Assembly: GCA_032718475.1 (NCBI GenBank)
Contig: JAUCBJ010006805.1
Coordinates: forward strand, 100,161-164,160
Direction of reading: 5' to 3'
Origin: Nemertoderma westbladi
Taxonomy: Eukaryota > Xenacoelomorpha > Nemertodermatida > Nemertodermatidae
Length of the DNA stretch: 64,000 nt
This document shows positions 11,535 to 21,458 of this stretch, in pieces. The stretch's first letter is position 1. The number at the start of each line of letters is the position of its first letter. The notes beneath the pieces were generated by a model. That model saw nothing but the letters and a program-made list of their open reading frames with translations, did not search any database and was not told where the DNA came from. The translations under genes and the position numbers were made by a program.

Positions 11535-13772
11535 TTAAAGGATATATGGCTTCTTTGTTGCAGTAAGCAATAAAGTTGAAAGTACCGGTCAACCGGTAAA
11601 CCTGAACCGGTACATCTGTAGGTCAGTAGTCGGTAGGCCCAACCGCTAGAACCGGTACTTCTGTATTCCGTGGGCCTAGCTGTCCTAACCGGTACTTCCG
11701 TATAAGTACACTAGTATTATTCGATTTGATTGTTGTATACCGGTAGGTCTTAGTACTTAATCAGGGAACGGCCGCCCTGATTTTTTATTGAGATTTTACT
11801 TATTTCTGTCAAGTTTTATTTATTTGTAGGCCAGTATTGAACAGAAGGCGTGTAAGCCTGATCAGATTGTACAGACGATTTGTAGGCTGAGCTGTTGTCT
11901 GATTGCTGTTAAGTCCGAACGAATTGCAGTGTGTGTAGATCACCTGTCCGATTAAGTACGATTAGGCAGTAGGGGCAGCGAACGCTGTAAGGTAAACCCC
12001 CAACTAAAGAATAAGTCGCACTACTGGGTTAGAGCGCATACTCCCTAATCATTTCGGAGTCTGCATGTCCTGTAGTTTATTTAGGCTTGAGAGTAGTCTG
12101 CCATCGTTTAGTCTGTACTTTGTTTGTGTAAGTCTGTACGGGTAGCGTATAATTTTATTTAGATAATTTGTAGGCTGGATAGCTGTCTGGCTGTTATTAG
12201 GTCTGAGCGGATTGCCGCGTGTGTAGATCATCTGTCCGATTAAGTACGGTTAGGCAGTAGGGGCAGCGAACGCTGTAAGGTAAACCCCCAACTAAAGAAT
12301 AAGTCGCACTACTGGGTTAGAGCGCATACTCCCTAATCATTTCGGAGTCTGCATATACCGTAGTTTGTTTAGGCTTGATAGTAGTCTGTCAGTGTTCGGT
12401 CTGTATTTTGTTTGAGTAGTTTGTACGCGTAGCGTAATATTTATTATTCAGAGTTTATGCGATTATCAGCAACATTCATTCCCCAAGTTTGTTCCTACAG
12501 TAATTGTGTTTGTTATACATACCGTTATAGTTAAATTAACCCCGGTACTACACGGGCTGCTCGGCGTAGGTAAAGACTGGTGATTTTGTGCATCGGTCAC
12601 TCCAGCAGATGCCGTGGTTCCTTTAGCTGTTCAAGTATATTTAACTACTGATTATCTGTTGTACAAGTACTCGTACCTAATTTAGGGTTTAGTGTACAGT
12701 ACTTTCCGAAGTAATTATTGTAGGCATTATATTTGTGTTGTAAAGTGGTTGATAGGCACATTCGATTAGCTCTATTAACTTCTAGGTAGGAACACTCCGT
12801 GATACATAACGTAGAACCTATAGCGATACGGCTATAGGTCGTCAGGCGGTGGTATTTTCCTATCTAGACAACGCAGTGTATTTACTACTACTTATTATTT
12901 CAAATACCGTAGTACCCTGTCCGTTGTAATAACCGGTTATCTAACCCTTTGTTAGGCTGGTTTGTAGACTTCTTGTAAAATTACCCTAAAAAATTCGTAT
13001 TTTGTGTTTTTTGTAAATTTTTGTGTTTATTTAGAGATTGTAATCTCAACCCGAATCGTACGTAATTTGTAGTATTAAGTAACTTAGGTAAATTAGAATT
13101 ATTTGTTTTAGTGTCCTATAAGTAACACTTCACTGAAAGCGCACCGCTTTGTGTAGTGATTACTCCCCAGAAATAATAACATTTATTTCAAACATTGACA
13201 AAACCCATTAAACGGGTATATATATAGGCTATTATAAATCAAATCTAACGATTTATAAATAGTAGGCCTACCATACAACCATTAGGTCTCCATATCAGTT
13301 GGTCTACTGCTCAAATAGCGGTAATAAAGTAAGTAAAGTAACCAAGTAACCCTAAAAATTCAGAAATTCAGTTATTTAAAATAATTGATATACCGGTATT
13401 TATAATAGGCTTATTATATTTATTTCTATAAATTTTAGGTTGAAATCATACCGGTATTCTGTAATTAATTCTAGTCTGTAATTATACTTATATATATACA
13501 CTATAAGTGTAAACTGCATACCGGTATCCACGATAGGCCTATTATATATTTATATATATTTGTGCTAAAATTATATACCGGTTTCTGTGAAAAACCTAGT
13601 CTGTCATAATACTTATATATACCATAAGCATACCGGTATTCTAATATTATATATATCACGCTACACTGGGTAGCAGTATCGGTAATTAATTACTAGGCTA
13701 GCAGTTAATACTGAATTACTAGACTTGCTTAGACTGTAATATAGCAGTAGGCATTCAACTGTACAACCAAAC
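11535..13772 (+). other. Element 1 leader (untranslated) with tandem duplication
   Basis: 2.2 kb between the 5' LTR and the gag ATG. It opens 'ttaaaggatatatggcttc'. I could not assign a tRNA primer site, although element 2 has a similar opening after its 5' LTR. A stretch of about 230 bp containing 'gtgtgtagatca', 'gtaggggcagcgaacgctg' and 'catttcggagtctgcat' occurs twice with period 288 bp (around 11865-12070 and 12153-12358). Many 'accggt' palindromes follow, for example at 11585-11710 and 13390-13640. Confidence 0.8.
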
Positions 13773-16700
13773 ATGTCTGACTCACAACAAACATTGTCAG
13801 ATAGTCTCTTAGAGGGTGTTAGAATGAGTATTCGACTTAGACAGCGTCTTAAAAGGATCTGTGACCAAGATCAAAGTATGGAACATCCCAGACCAAAGTC
13901 TAAGTCCCCTCCTACTGTGCGAAAGATCATCCCTCAAGTAGTAGTATCAGACCCTAGGCTAGTCCAACATCGTAGGTCTATCATAGGCACTCGAGCTCAG
14001 GTCAAGCGGGACCAAGAAGCAGCGGAACAGCAACAACCCGCGAGTCAAGAACTTATTCCTCAGCGGCCCAGCAGCTCCAGTAGTGAGGATACTGTAGAGC
14101 TGACGCCCAAACGCGGAGCGAAGATGGCGGATAAGGTTTATGATGAGTGGCCAACCTATGAAGAATCAACCGACGCCACTTCTTCTCAAGAAGAAAGCGA
14201 AGTGACAGCAGAGAAACCGCATAAGAGGGATGCTATTGACATCTATCTGTCAGACTATCAACGCTTTGTAGGAGATGAAGAGTTGAGGAGAAGGCTGGAG
14301 GGGCTTAGCCCTAATAGTGAAGGAACCAAGCTTGTGCTGGACGCAATCGATGCGGAAATGTTAGCTGCGAATCAGGCTAAATTTGATGAACAACTCCGCA
14401 TCACTAGAGTCCAAGAAGAGCAAGTAAAGAAAAAACTTATAGAAGACAGAAAGAAAATAGCAGCGGCCTTTGCAGCTGCAGTGGCAGAGGCAGAAAGAAA
14501 GGCGGCAGCGGCCAAGGCAAAAGCGGCAGAGGCAGCGGCAGCGGCCGAAGCTGAAAGAAAGGTGGCCGAGGCTGAAAGAAAGGCCGCAGAGGCAGTGGCC
14601 GAAGCGGAACGGAGGGCATCTGAAGAAAAAGTCAAACTAGAGTTGGATAATCTTCAAGAGAAGCACGATTACTTAAATAAACAGATAACGGCTAGTGATA
14701 TGCAGCTGATAAGTCGGACTACTTCCAAGAGACAGGGATTTACATCCTCTGATGAAGGAGATACAACAGATACTGAAGGCAAAAGAAATAGATCTCGTCT
14801 AGGCAGACGTAGAAGAACATCCCACCGTCAGAAATTGCCTGATTTGCCTCCAGCTGTTAGAAGACAACTAAATAACACCAACTTAGGTAGTACAGAACCC
14901 ACAGACCAAATAATTGAAATAGAAAGACTCCCTACTATAGTAGATGAGCCTGAAATAATTAGGCCTGTTCTTGAAATCACCCCTACGGTGATAGACACAC
15001 CTGTGCTCCCTGAAGCTACCTATAAATTCCCTCTGCATAGCACTAAGCTACCTGTGCCCCGTAGAACTGCCCAGGAGACAGTTCAGGTCCTGGACCCCGA
15101 GCGAAATATTCCAAATTTGTCGCCCGTTGTCCCTCGTCTGCCCGCTACGACGTTGGCGGATCCCGTTTCGGCGGTTGATTGGGTAGACGAGAGACGGCGG
15201 GGGATGGATATCCTGCTCGGGCAGATGCAGGAGACTGTCCAGCAGTTCAAGGGCACAGTAATGGAAAGTAGACTAGAGTTGCAAGAAGTGCAGCAAAGTA
15301 TCGCGTTAGAACGCGATAAATTAGTAAATACTCAAAGAGGTATACCACCACCCTCTGTAACAATGTGTCAACCTGTTAGGTCTGAAGTATCTCATGCGCA
15401 AGGTGTGGAGCCTACACGCATATATACTGCTAGCGAAGTAGAAACTCCTATAGTGAACCCTATTAAGGGTAATTATAGACCTGTTGATAATGATATTCCA
15501 CATAGAACTGATCATAATCCGAGAAATTTATATACCGATAACTCGATATTAAATAACACGATGGCCCAAGAAAGTTTTACGCGTCAAATGGCTAGAACCG
15601 AAGCCCGGCAAGCGGTAAAGGTGGGAGAGATCGTCAAGTTCAATGGAGATGAGATGAAATGGTTACCTTTTAATGAATATTATAAAGATAACATACAGAA
15701 CTCTGTACTATCTAACGGAGAGAAACTTAGATTCCTCATCGAATGTTTGGAAGGACCTCCCAAGTTAATGGCGTTAAAATTTATTGGACATCCAGATGGA
15801 TTAAGACAAGTTTGGGATACACTAAACATCAGGTATGGTAATAGGACTAACATAGCTAGGTATTTATATGCGAAATTAATGGCGCCCCGAAAGTTTCTTA
15901 GCAGCGGGATTATAGAGTTTTCCGATGAGATTCAGGAGATCTGTAGACAACTAGATTGGTTAGGTAAGTCTCATGAATACCAGAATTCTATGGTTGTAGG
16001 AGCCTTAGCATCTACTTTGCCCAAGGGTGGAGTAGGTACACGCTGGGACAAGAAAGTGTTATATATGATGGAACAACAACAACGAGACCCTACCATGGCT
16101 GATCTCATGTCATTCTTAGATGGAGAAGTGAAATTACAGCTCCTAAGACAGTCCAGAGAGAAGACACTGGAAAACAAGGTAAGTGAGAAACCCGTTTCTA
16201 GGAGAAGGGTAACACCAGTATGTTATACCTACGACGGTGAAAGCCAAACTTCTCAAGGAGAGGACAGCGGGAAAGACACTGACAGATCTTATTATGTCAA
16301 TAAATTGCCTAAAGATCAGGTAAGTAAATCCGAGTCTCGACCCAATGACAGAAGGGAACCGGTACAAAAAACCCTTCCTACGTCTCCTAAAAGAATTCAG
16401 GTGAGAAAGCCCGAGGAAAGAACAAGTGTGCACCACATAGCACAGGTTAAAGTAAGTAACATCAAGCCGAAATGTGTGCTGTGCGACGGGCCCCACCGTT
16501 TAAATGCGTGTGATAAATTCCTGAGGAAATCACTCGAGGATAGACGTGAAGTCATGTGGAATAAGCGGTTGTGTTATAATTGCCTCAGACGAGGACACCA
16601 ACGGCGAACCTGTAACTCCGACGCAAGGTGTGCAAAGTGCGGCGCAAAACATCATATCTTGTTGCACACGGAATTCGAACGAAACAGCCCGAGTCAGGTA

Positions 16701-18212
16701 AGTGAGTCCGAACTACATGTCCAATTCAGTGATGTGAACGACACTGATCAATCTGAGATGGAAGGATTCTATACGGACGAGTTCTCCGACCAAAACGAAT
16801 CCTGTTACCTAATAAACACCACCGCAGTGTATCGAGCACTCGTACATGAGAAAGACACAGACAGCGACCTTACCTTAACTACTTCCGATCAACAACCATC
16901 TTGGAAAGCGCCAACTTCCAATATAGGAATCCGAGAATTTCCTGTAGTTCAGTTACGGGTCCACGGACCTCAGAAGAGCTATATAGTGAACGCCCTCCTG
17001 GACTCCGGCAGCACAGGAACATTCATCGATAAAGAACTAGCCGAAGTCATCTTTGCTGGACAACCCAAGTTCCGAACCAAGCTAAACATGTCAGGGATCA
17101 TGCAGGTTTGGAATTATACTGTAGCTGCCGACTATTATATAGGTGAGTTGTCCACCCCCCAGGACGAACTAGGAGAACATAGCATCAGGTCAGTGAAAAT
17201 GGTGGCTATAAAGAACTTCGCTACTACTCAAGCAGACCTTTATAATTGGGACGAGGATGAGAGCATCCAACATCTTAACATACCTCGATTCCAGACTGAT
17301 TATCCTGGAGTGCAAATACTCATCGGCCAAAACGCGCATGAGGCGCTGGAGACATTAGAGAAACGGCCTGCTCAACCGCAGCCACTACAGACCTATGCGG
17401 TAAGAACTAGAGTAGGTTGGTACCTTACTGGACCTTCCCGTAGAATGCTCAGGGAAAGACTGCTTCAAGATCGCGTCTGCCAGGTGAGTGAATGGGAAGA
17501 TGATACTAGTGAGGGAGACGACCCAACTGAGGGAACACCACACTCCTCAGATAATGACAATCTTAGCTCCAATGTAGATCAATGGAGATATTGCCCCAAG
17601 AAGTTTAATCCAACGGACATCGCTTCCAGAGGAGCAACTCCTCAAGAACTGACAGATACTATAGACAGGTTAGGTGAACCCGACTTCCTGAGTAAGGAGA
17701 ATGAATGGCCTCCCCATCTTACTCCGACTGAGATTAGACCAGCCAAGGGAGCGGAGAAAGTCGAACCTGAAACCCGGACGGGTGGATCGGAGTTATTTGA
17801 ACCCGGGATAGATCTGTCGGTATTACATGTTGCCAGGGACGACGCCGTGGATCTGGGCCTCCCCTCCGCGAGTGGATCCTTCATGAAGATCAGAGAGAGC
17901 GATTGGAGCTCTGGAACATCAGACGTCTCGCAGGGACTCTCACCCCTCCTGCAGAGAGCGACGGACCACTATAGCTCCTGGAATCGGCTTTGTGACGCCG
18001 TCATATACTTTGAGCGATGTTTCTATCGTCACTATTCCAGGACGAAGAGGAAACCTGGAATTGTATTCAGGATGCAGCGACTCAATCACCCAGTCGGTCG
18101 TTTGTGTTTATCGGAAGGGAATGGAGGACTCTCCGGAAACTGTGGAAGGCAAGATTCTCTTCCCACGACCACCTCCCTAATCCTTCAAACATCTAGGGAC
18201 TCCATAACGTAA
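13773..18212 (+). CDS. Element 1 Gag-protease polyprotein with RT/integrase deleted
   Basis: 1479 codons from the first in-frame ATG after the leader. Seen in order: an acidic N-terminus; an Ala/Glu/Lys-rich coiled-coil-like block (residues about 205-305); a BEL/Pao gag core (about 621-790; FNGDEMKWLPFNEYYKDN, as in DUF1759 proteins); and zinc knuckles (about 899-960; CVLCDGPHRLNAC, CYNCLRRGHQRRTC, CAKCGAKHH). Next comes an aspartic protease of retropepsin type (LLDSGSTGTFID, about residue 1072). Then RTRVGWYLTGPSR leads within about 65 residues to NPTDIASRGATPQEL, which in full-length BEL Pol lies after RT and RNase H. A YSSWNRLCDAVIYFERCF segment and a final LNHPVGRLCL (normally after the integrase core) follow. 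So RT/RNase H and the integrase core are missing while the frame stays open. Compared with element 2, the gag has in-frame deletions of about 170 and 17 residues and an expanded Ala/Lys block. Confidence 0.9.
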   Translation: MSDSQQTLSDSLLEGVRMSIRLRQRLKRICDQDQSMEHPRPKSKSPPTVRKIIPQVVVSDPRLVQHRRSIIGTRAQVKRDQEAAEQQQPASQELIPQRPSSSSSEDTVELTPKRGAKMADKVYDEWPTYEESTDATSSQEESEVTAEKPHKRDAIDIYLSDYQRFVGDEELRRRLEGLSPNSEGTKLVLDAIDAEMLAANQAKFDEQLRITRVQEEQVKKKLIEDRKKIAAAFAAAVAEAERKAAAAKAKAAEAAAAAEAERKVAEAERKAAEAVAEAERRASEEKVKLELDNLQEKHDYLNKQITASDMQLISRTTSKRQGFTSSDEGDTTDTEGKRNRSRLGRRRRTSHRQKLPDLPPAVRRQLNNTNLGSTEPTDQIIEIERLPTIVDEPEIIRPVLEITPTVIDTPVLPEATYKFPLHSTKLPVPRRTAQETVQVLDPERNIPNLSPVVPRLPATTLADPVSAVDWVDERRRGMDILLGQMQETVQQFKGTVMESRLELQEVQQSIALERDKLVNTQRGIPPPSVTMCQPVRSEVSHAQGVEPTRIYTASEVETPIVNPIKGNYRPVDNDIPHRTDHNPRNLYTDNSILNNTMAQESFTRQMARTEARQAVKVGEIVKFNGDEMKWLPFNEYYKDNIQNSVLSNGEKLRFLIECLEGPPKLMALKFIGHPDGLRQVWDTLNIRYGNRTNIARYLYAKLMAPRKFLSSGIIEFSDEIQEICRQLDWLGKSHEYQNSMVVGALASTLPKGGVGTRWDKKVLYMMEQQQRDPTMADLMSFLDGEVKLQLLRQSREKTLENKVSEKPVSRRRVTPVCYTYDGESQTSQGEDSGKDTDRSYYVNKLPKDQVSKSESRPNDRREPVQKTLPTSPKRIQVRKPEERTSVHHIAQVKVSNIKPKCVLCDGPHRLNACDKFLRKSLEDRREVMWNKRLCYNCLRRGHQRRTCNSDARCAKCGAKHHILLHTEFERNSPSQVSESELHVQFSDVNDTDQSEMEGFYTDEFSDQNESCYLINTTAVYRALVHEKDTDSDLTLTTSDQQPSWKAPTSNIGIREFPVVQLRVHGPQKSYIVNALLDSGSTGTFIDKELAEVIFAGQPKFRTKLNMSGIMQVWNYTVAADYYIGELSTPQDELGEHSIRSVKMVAIKNFATTQADLYNWDEDESIQHLNIPRFQTDYPGVQILIGQNAHEALETLEKRPAQPQPLQTYAVRTRVGWYLTGPSRRMLRERLLQDRVCQVSEWEDDTSEGDDPTEGTPHSSDNDNLSSNVDQWRYCPKKFNPTDIASRGATPQELTDTIDRLGEPDFLSKENEWPPHLTPTEIRPAKGAEKVEPETRTGGSELFEPGIDLSVLHVARDDAVDLGLPSASGSFMKIRESDWSSGTSDVSQGLSPLLQRATDHYSSWNRLCDAVIYFERCFYRHYSRTKRKPGIVFRMQRLNHPVGRLCLSEGNGGLSGNCGRQDSLPTTTSLILQTSRDSIT

Positions 18213-19845
18213 CAACATATGGAGTGGGTGTGTGACTCTATTATTTTATATTATTTTATTATTTTTATATTTATGTATGTATTACTATGTAATTTTATTA
18301 TAATCGTTTTCTTTAATTTTATTCAGTAGAATGTTATTTTAGCGATCATTTAGTAGATTAGTGCAATATATTAGTGTTTATTACGTACGTAATTACTTAT
18401 AATATATATTTAGTGCGACGGCGAGAAATAATTATTTTTCTCTTTCCTTACTGTCCGTATCATATTATAAATACGTGACTACAGTAAGATGAAATATCCG
18501 TACTTATTAAAGTACAATAAAGCCACTACTATATTTAAGTATTATTGGTAGGCAGAGTATTAGGAATGCAAAGTTCAGATCCTCGTGTCTCGGCTAAACC
18601 AAGCTCTGGGTAGACCTTGGAAACGACTTGCCTCTTCACACTGACATTGCTTCGTGCGATATTGCTCTCATACCGTATATTAAATAATACATATAGTAGC
18701 GTGATGTCCCTTTAACAGTAGCGTATCACGCAAAATAAATCTGTTAAACCCTTTGACCATCTGTAATTCTAGTCGATTAAGATATCGCGGCACCCACCGA
18801 TATACTTGAAAGACAAATTCTAGAATCAGTGGTTAACGTCCCCAGACAAGTTCTGGAATAAATCGGTGCCCATCTCAAATATGAATTAGTTAATATTTAC
18901 AAATCAAATAAGTCAAAATCTGTAAAATTCAGATCCTTCAACGATTCTAGTCAATTAAGATATCGTAGCATTTACCGATATTCTTAAAAAAGACAATTGT
19001 CATAAAATTAAGGATCTTGTGTCCCTAGACATGTTCTAGAATCAAAATATGTCCATTTAATTATCAAATAATAAAATTTCAGGGAATAAATTTAAATTCA
19101 TGCCTTTTAATGAATTTAATAAATTGCCATTTTACGCAATTTATAAAGTTCCCAAAATTCCATTAATTAATAGATCAAGGGAGCGGAGATTTATCTTATC
19201 ATGCGTATGAGAGTGTGAAAGTCTCCCAAACATAGTCAATAGCCGATAAAATTCATAAAGTCATGTATAAAACAGAACATTGACTATTAAAGAATACTAT
19301 TAAATAACATCCCAGATCTGTATGCATTGGAATTACTCTAATTCTACCGCTAGCTTTGCATAATGTCACCATAGCAACAACCACGCTAGAATTAGAATTG
19401 AGTTAAAAGAACAATAGAAAGCTTGTCCCATTGAATAGCATAGGGAATAAATAGCGCACTACTAGTATCCAAGGATACATAATAATACAGTGACATTCTG
19501 GAAGGCATTGACTAACGGACAAATGGCTCGAATGTGTGTAATTTGTGACAAGTTGTGTGTGTGGTATTTGTGAGTTTGTAGGTGAATGTTACTGCTAAGG
19601 CGTGTTTACAGTAGCCAGTCGCAATCGTAAAGTAACCTAACTCTCCAAGGAATACCTGAAGTACATCTAAGCCTTTGGGACGGACAGTCGAGTGACTTGT
19701 GCCGGTTGTCGTTGTCGTTGTGCGGCTACGTCGTTGGCGAAAGTACGGCGGCGACGACACATTGGCGCTGAGGATCTCGTCCTGTCCGGGGGTTGATTGG
19801 GGTAGGCAGCGACGCCCGCTCGCCTAAATATAAACTCATTATAAT
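18213..19845 (+). other. Element 1 3' region, AT-rich, with tandem duplication
   Basis: Non-coding stretch after the polyprotein stop. A block containing 'attctagtc', 'attaagatatcg', 'accgatat' and 'gacaatt' or close variants occurs twice (about 18767 and 18944, period about 177 bp). It is duplicated in the same way in element 2 (about 26830-27030 on the minus strand), so the duplication predates both copies. Confidence 0.7.
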
Positions 19846-20565
19846 ATGGATAAACTCATATATAGCAGATATGACGGAGTTGATAGAAGATGGTCTTGGT
19901 ATCGGAGAGCGATATACTCTACTTTACAAGCGTTTGTTGATAGCTTAATACGCGGCGACGTTAGTCCAACTGCTGCGGAGGACGATGGTCGTTATATCGA
20001 ACCGCCAATGTCCCAAGAGCAGCTCCCGCGTGAGTTGGACTATAGAAAATTCGCTGCTCGATATACGCAGCGTAATGGTACGTATATGGGCTTCTTAACT
20101 ACTGGTCATCCTATCGATTTACACGATACGGACAATGTCGACACCAAAAGGGAAATGGTACGATTGAAATATCCTACCCAGCGGAGGCGGAACGATAAAC
20201 CGAGAATGGAACACGAGAATTCTATTCGAAACAGACTCGAAAGAGAAAACGTTGAGGAGCCGGATAAACGCAGCGACTTCAACGATTATCTGGAATTCCT
20301 GATAGAAACATATCTCAATATTGCCAGTCAACAAAATCTAGAAACTCGATATCCTCAAGGTATACATCATGACCGCATGGTAGAACTCAAACGGCTCGAT
20401 TCCCCTATGATGTATCTTACCGCCGATCGACCGCTACCTGTTGTACCGAATAGCTTCGAACGGATGGAGGAATATTGTAAGCTGGAGAAAGATCACTCGC
20501 GTTTCCCCTACAAGACGTACGTTTTTGGGTATTATTACGGTAAATGCCCTAGACCCAGCCAATAA
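19846..20565 (+). CDS. Element 1 accessory ORF, 239 residues, unknown function
   Basis: ATG at 19846 opens a charged, Arg/Tyr-rich protein (for example ELDYRKFAARYTQRNGTYMG, EHENSIRNRLERENVEEPDK). I do not recognise a family. The same protein is encoded at the same place in element 2 (about 24800-25950), where NLETRYPQGIHHDRMVELKR and YLTADRPLP are kept. Near the C-terminus the two copies differ by one base: element 1 has an extra G near 20529. Without it the frame continues into DALDPTNKRKD-like residues and a hydrophobic stretch (20565-20704). The ancestral protein was therefore probably about 60 residues longer, with a possible membrane segment. An envelope-like or other third-ORF product is possible; nothing proves it. 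Confidence 0.65.
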   Translation: MDKLIYSRYDGVDRRWSWYRRAIYSTLQAFVDSLIRGDVSPTAAEDDGRYIEPPMSQEQLPRELDYRKFAARYTQRNGTYMGFLTTGHPIDLHDTDNVDTKREMVRLKYPTQRRRNDKPRMEHENSIRNRLERENVEEPDKRSDFNDYLEFLIETYLNIASQQNLETRYPQGIHHDRMVELKRLDSPMMYLTADRPLPVVPNSFERMEEYCKLEKDHSRFPYKTYVFGYYYGKCPRPSQ

Positions 20566-20704
20566 ACGGAAAGACATAAACATCCACGGAAACGTTGTGT
20601 TAAACACAGTGGTGTTCGTTATATTTACTGGAGTTTCGAGCGAAACTTGTTTGACGTATCACCTATGCTCACTCGGCTCTAACGATCCTAGAGTAAACCT
20701 ATGA
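20566..20704 (+). pseudogene. Probable C-terminal continuation of the accessory ORF, out of frame
   Basis: In the +1-shifted frame the residues NALDPANKRKDINIHGN, VVLNTVVFVIFTG and SSETCLTYHL align with the in-frame continuation in element 2 (DALDPTNKRKDLNIRGD, VVLNTVLLAILTG, SSEICLTYHL). The shared frame and mostly conservative changes suggest a real C-terminus with a hydrophobic segment of about 15 residues, cut off here by a single-base insertion. Confidence 0.55.
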
Positions 20705-21180
20705 TCAGAGTCCCGTAATACTCGGTCAAACCTCCTCATTCCTTAGTTGGACCTCAGACCTGCGATCCTGGTGGTGTCGCGGATCCTCGCGGACGGTATT
20801 CACTGTTCAAGATCTAGTGCTACCCTAACAATTAATCGGTAACACTCCGACAGTGATTTCTAGCTAGCCGCCCATCTTACCTAGCCGGATTATGACGCAG
20901 ACACCTAATATCACTATCCAACCGTATGGTCGTCCCGTTTAACGCAATACAACCCTTCATCAAGGTGAAGGAGAGCGTTGTACGACACGAGTTAAACGCT
21001 ATTCTATAAAGATCAACAAAGAAACCTGCGTTTGTTCAGATAAACGTAAGTTATAACATTAAGTCCAATCGATAAACGAATTGGCCTTATCTCAGTTCGA
21101 TTGGGAAACCTCGAATCTCAAAGAAGATATCAAGCTTAGAAAACCCTATTCTCTGCGAGAGTTTTGGATGAACGTATCCC
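20705..21180 (+). other. Element 1 3' region, no frame assigned
   Basis: The sequence is shared with element 2 but I see no conserved open frame spanning it. Element 2 has a long frame here (24802-25284, minus) that is interrupted by several stops in element 1. Confidence 0.4.
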
Positions 21181-21387
21181 ATGACAAGCGGAGGAAAATC
21201 AGCTCGAGGAGAAGCATATCGAAATGGACGAGACACCGACCGTAAACCCAAACCTTTTAATGCAATCATATTGCACCCTTCACCCAGGAGTTATGGCCCT
21301 CCTAGTAAAGTGGCTTCCCCCAAAGAGAAAAGGACTCTTGCTAGCCTTAAGAAACTGCGTAAACGCCGTCCGCGCAAGAAAGACTAA
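21181..21387 (+). CDS. Element 1 small basic ORF, 68 residues
   Basis: Small frame just upstream of the 3' LTR. Its C-terminal half is strongly basic (PKEKRTLASLKKLRKR, then RKKD and stop). Element 2 encodes a homologue of 71 residues at 24409-24624 sharing SGGKSARGEAYRNG, AIILHPSPR, PPSKVA and the basic tail. A second frame is also open in both copies, so conservation of this frame is suggestive only. The basic end could bind nucleic acid or be a nuclear localisation signal (inference). Confidence 0.45.
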   Translation: MTSGGKSARGEAYRNGRDTDRKPKPFNAIILHPSPRSYGPPSKVASPKEKRTLASLKKLRKRRPRKKD

Positions 21388-21437
21388 CTGTATTTTTATA
21401 TTTTAGAAACTGTGATTTTGTATATTTTATAGACTTA

Positions 21438-21458
21438 AATCCCATTTTCTGGGAGCGG
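21438..21458 (+). promoter_or_regulatory. Element 1 pre-LTR sequence (polypurine tract site)
   Basis: The bases before the 3' LTR read 'aatcccattttctgggagcgg'. Element 2 has the same sequence with one change before its own 3' LTR. The 'gggagcgg' end is the best candidate primer for plus-strand synthesis. CCCATTTTCTGGG can also form a short hairpin. Confidence 0.5.

Noticed and set aside
14372-14635. Ala/Ser-rich minus-strand frames inside element 1
   Set aside because: Shadow of the Ala/Glu/Lys coiled-coil coding on the + strand.
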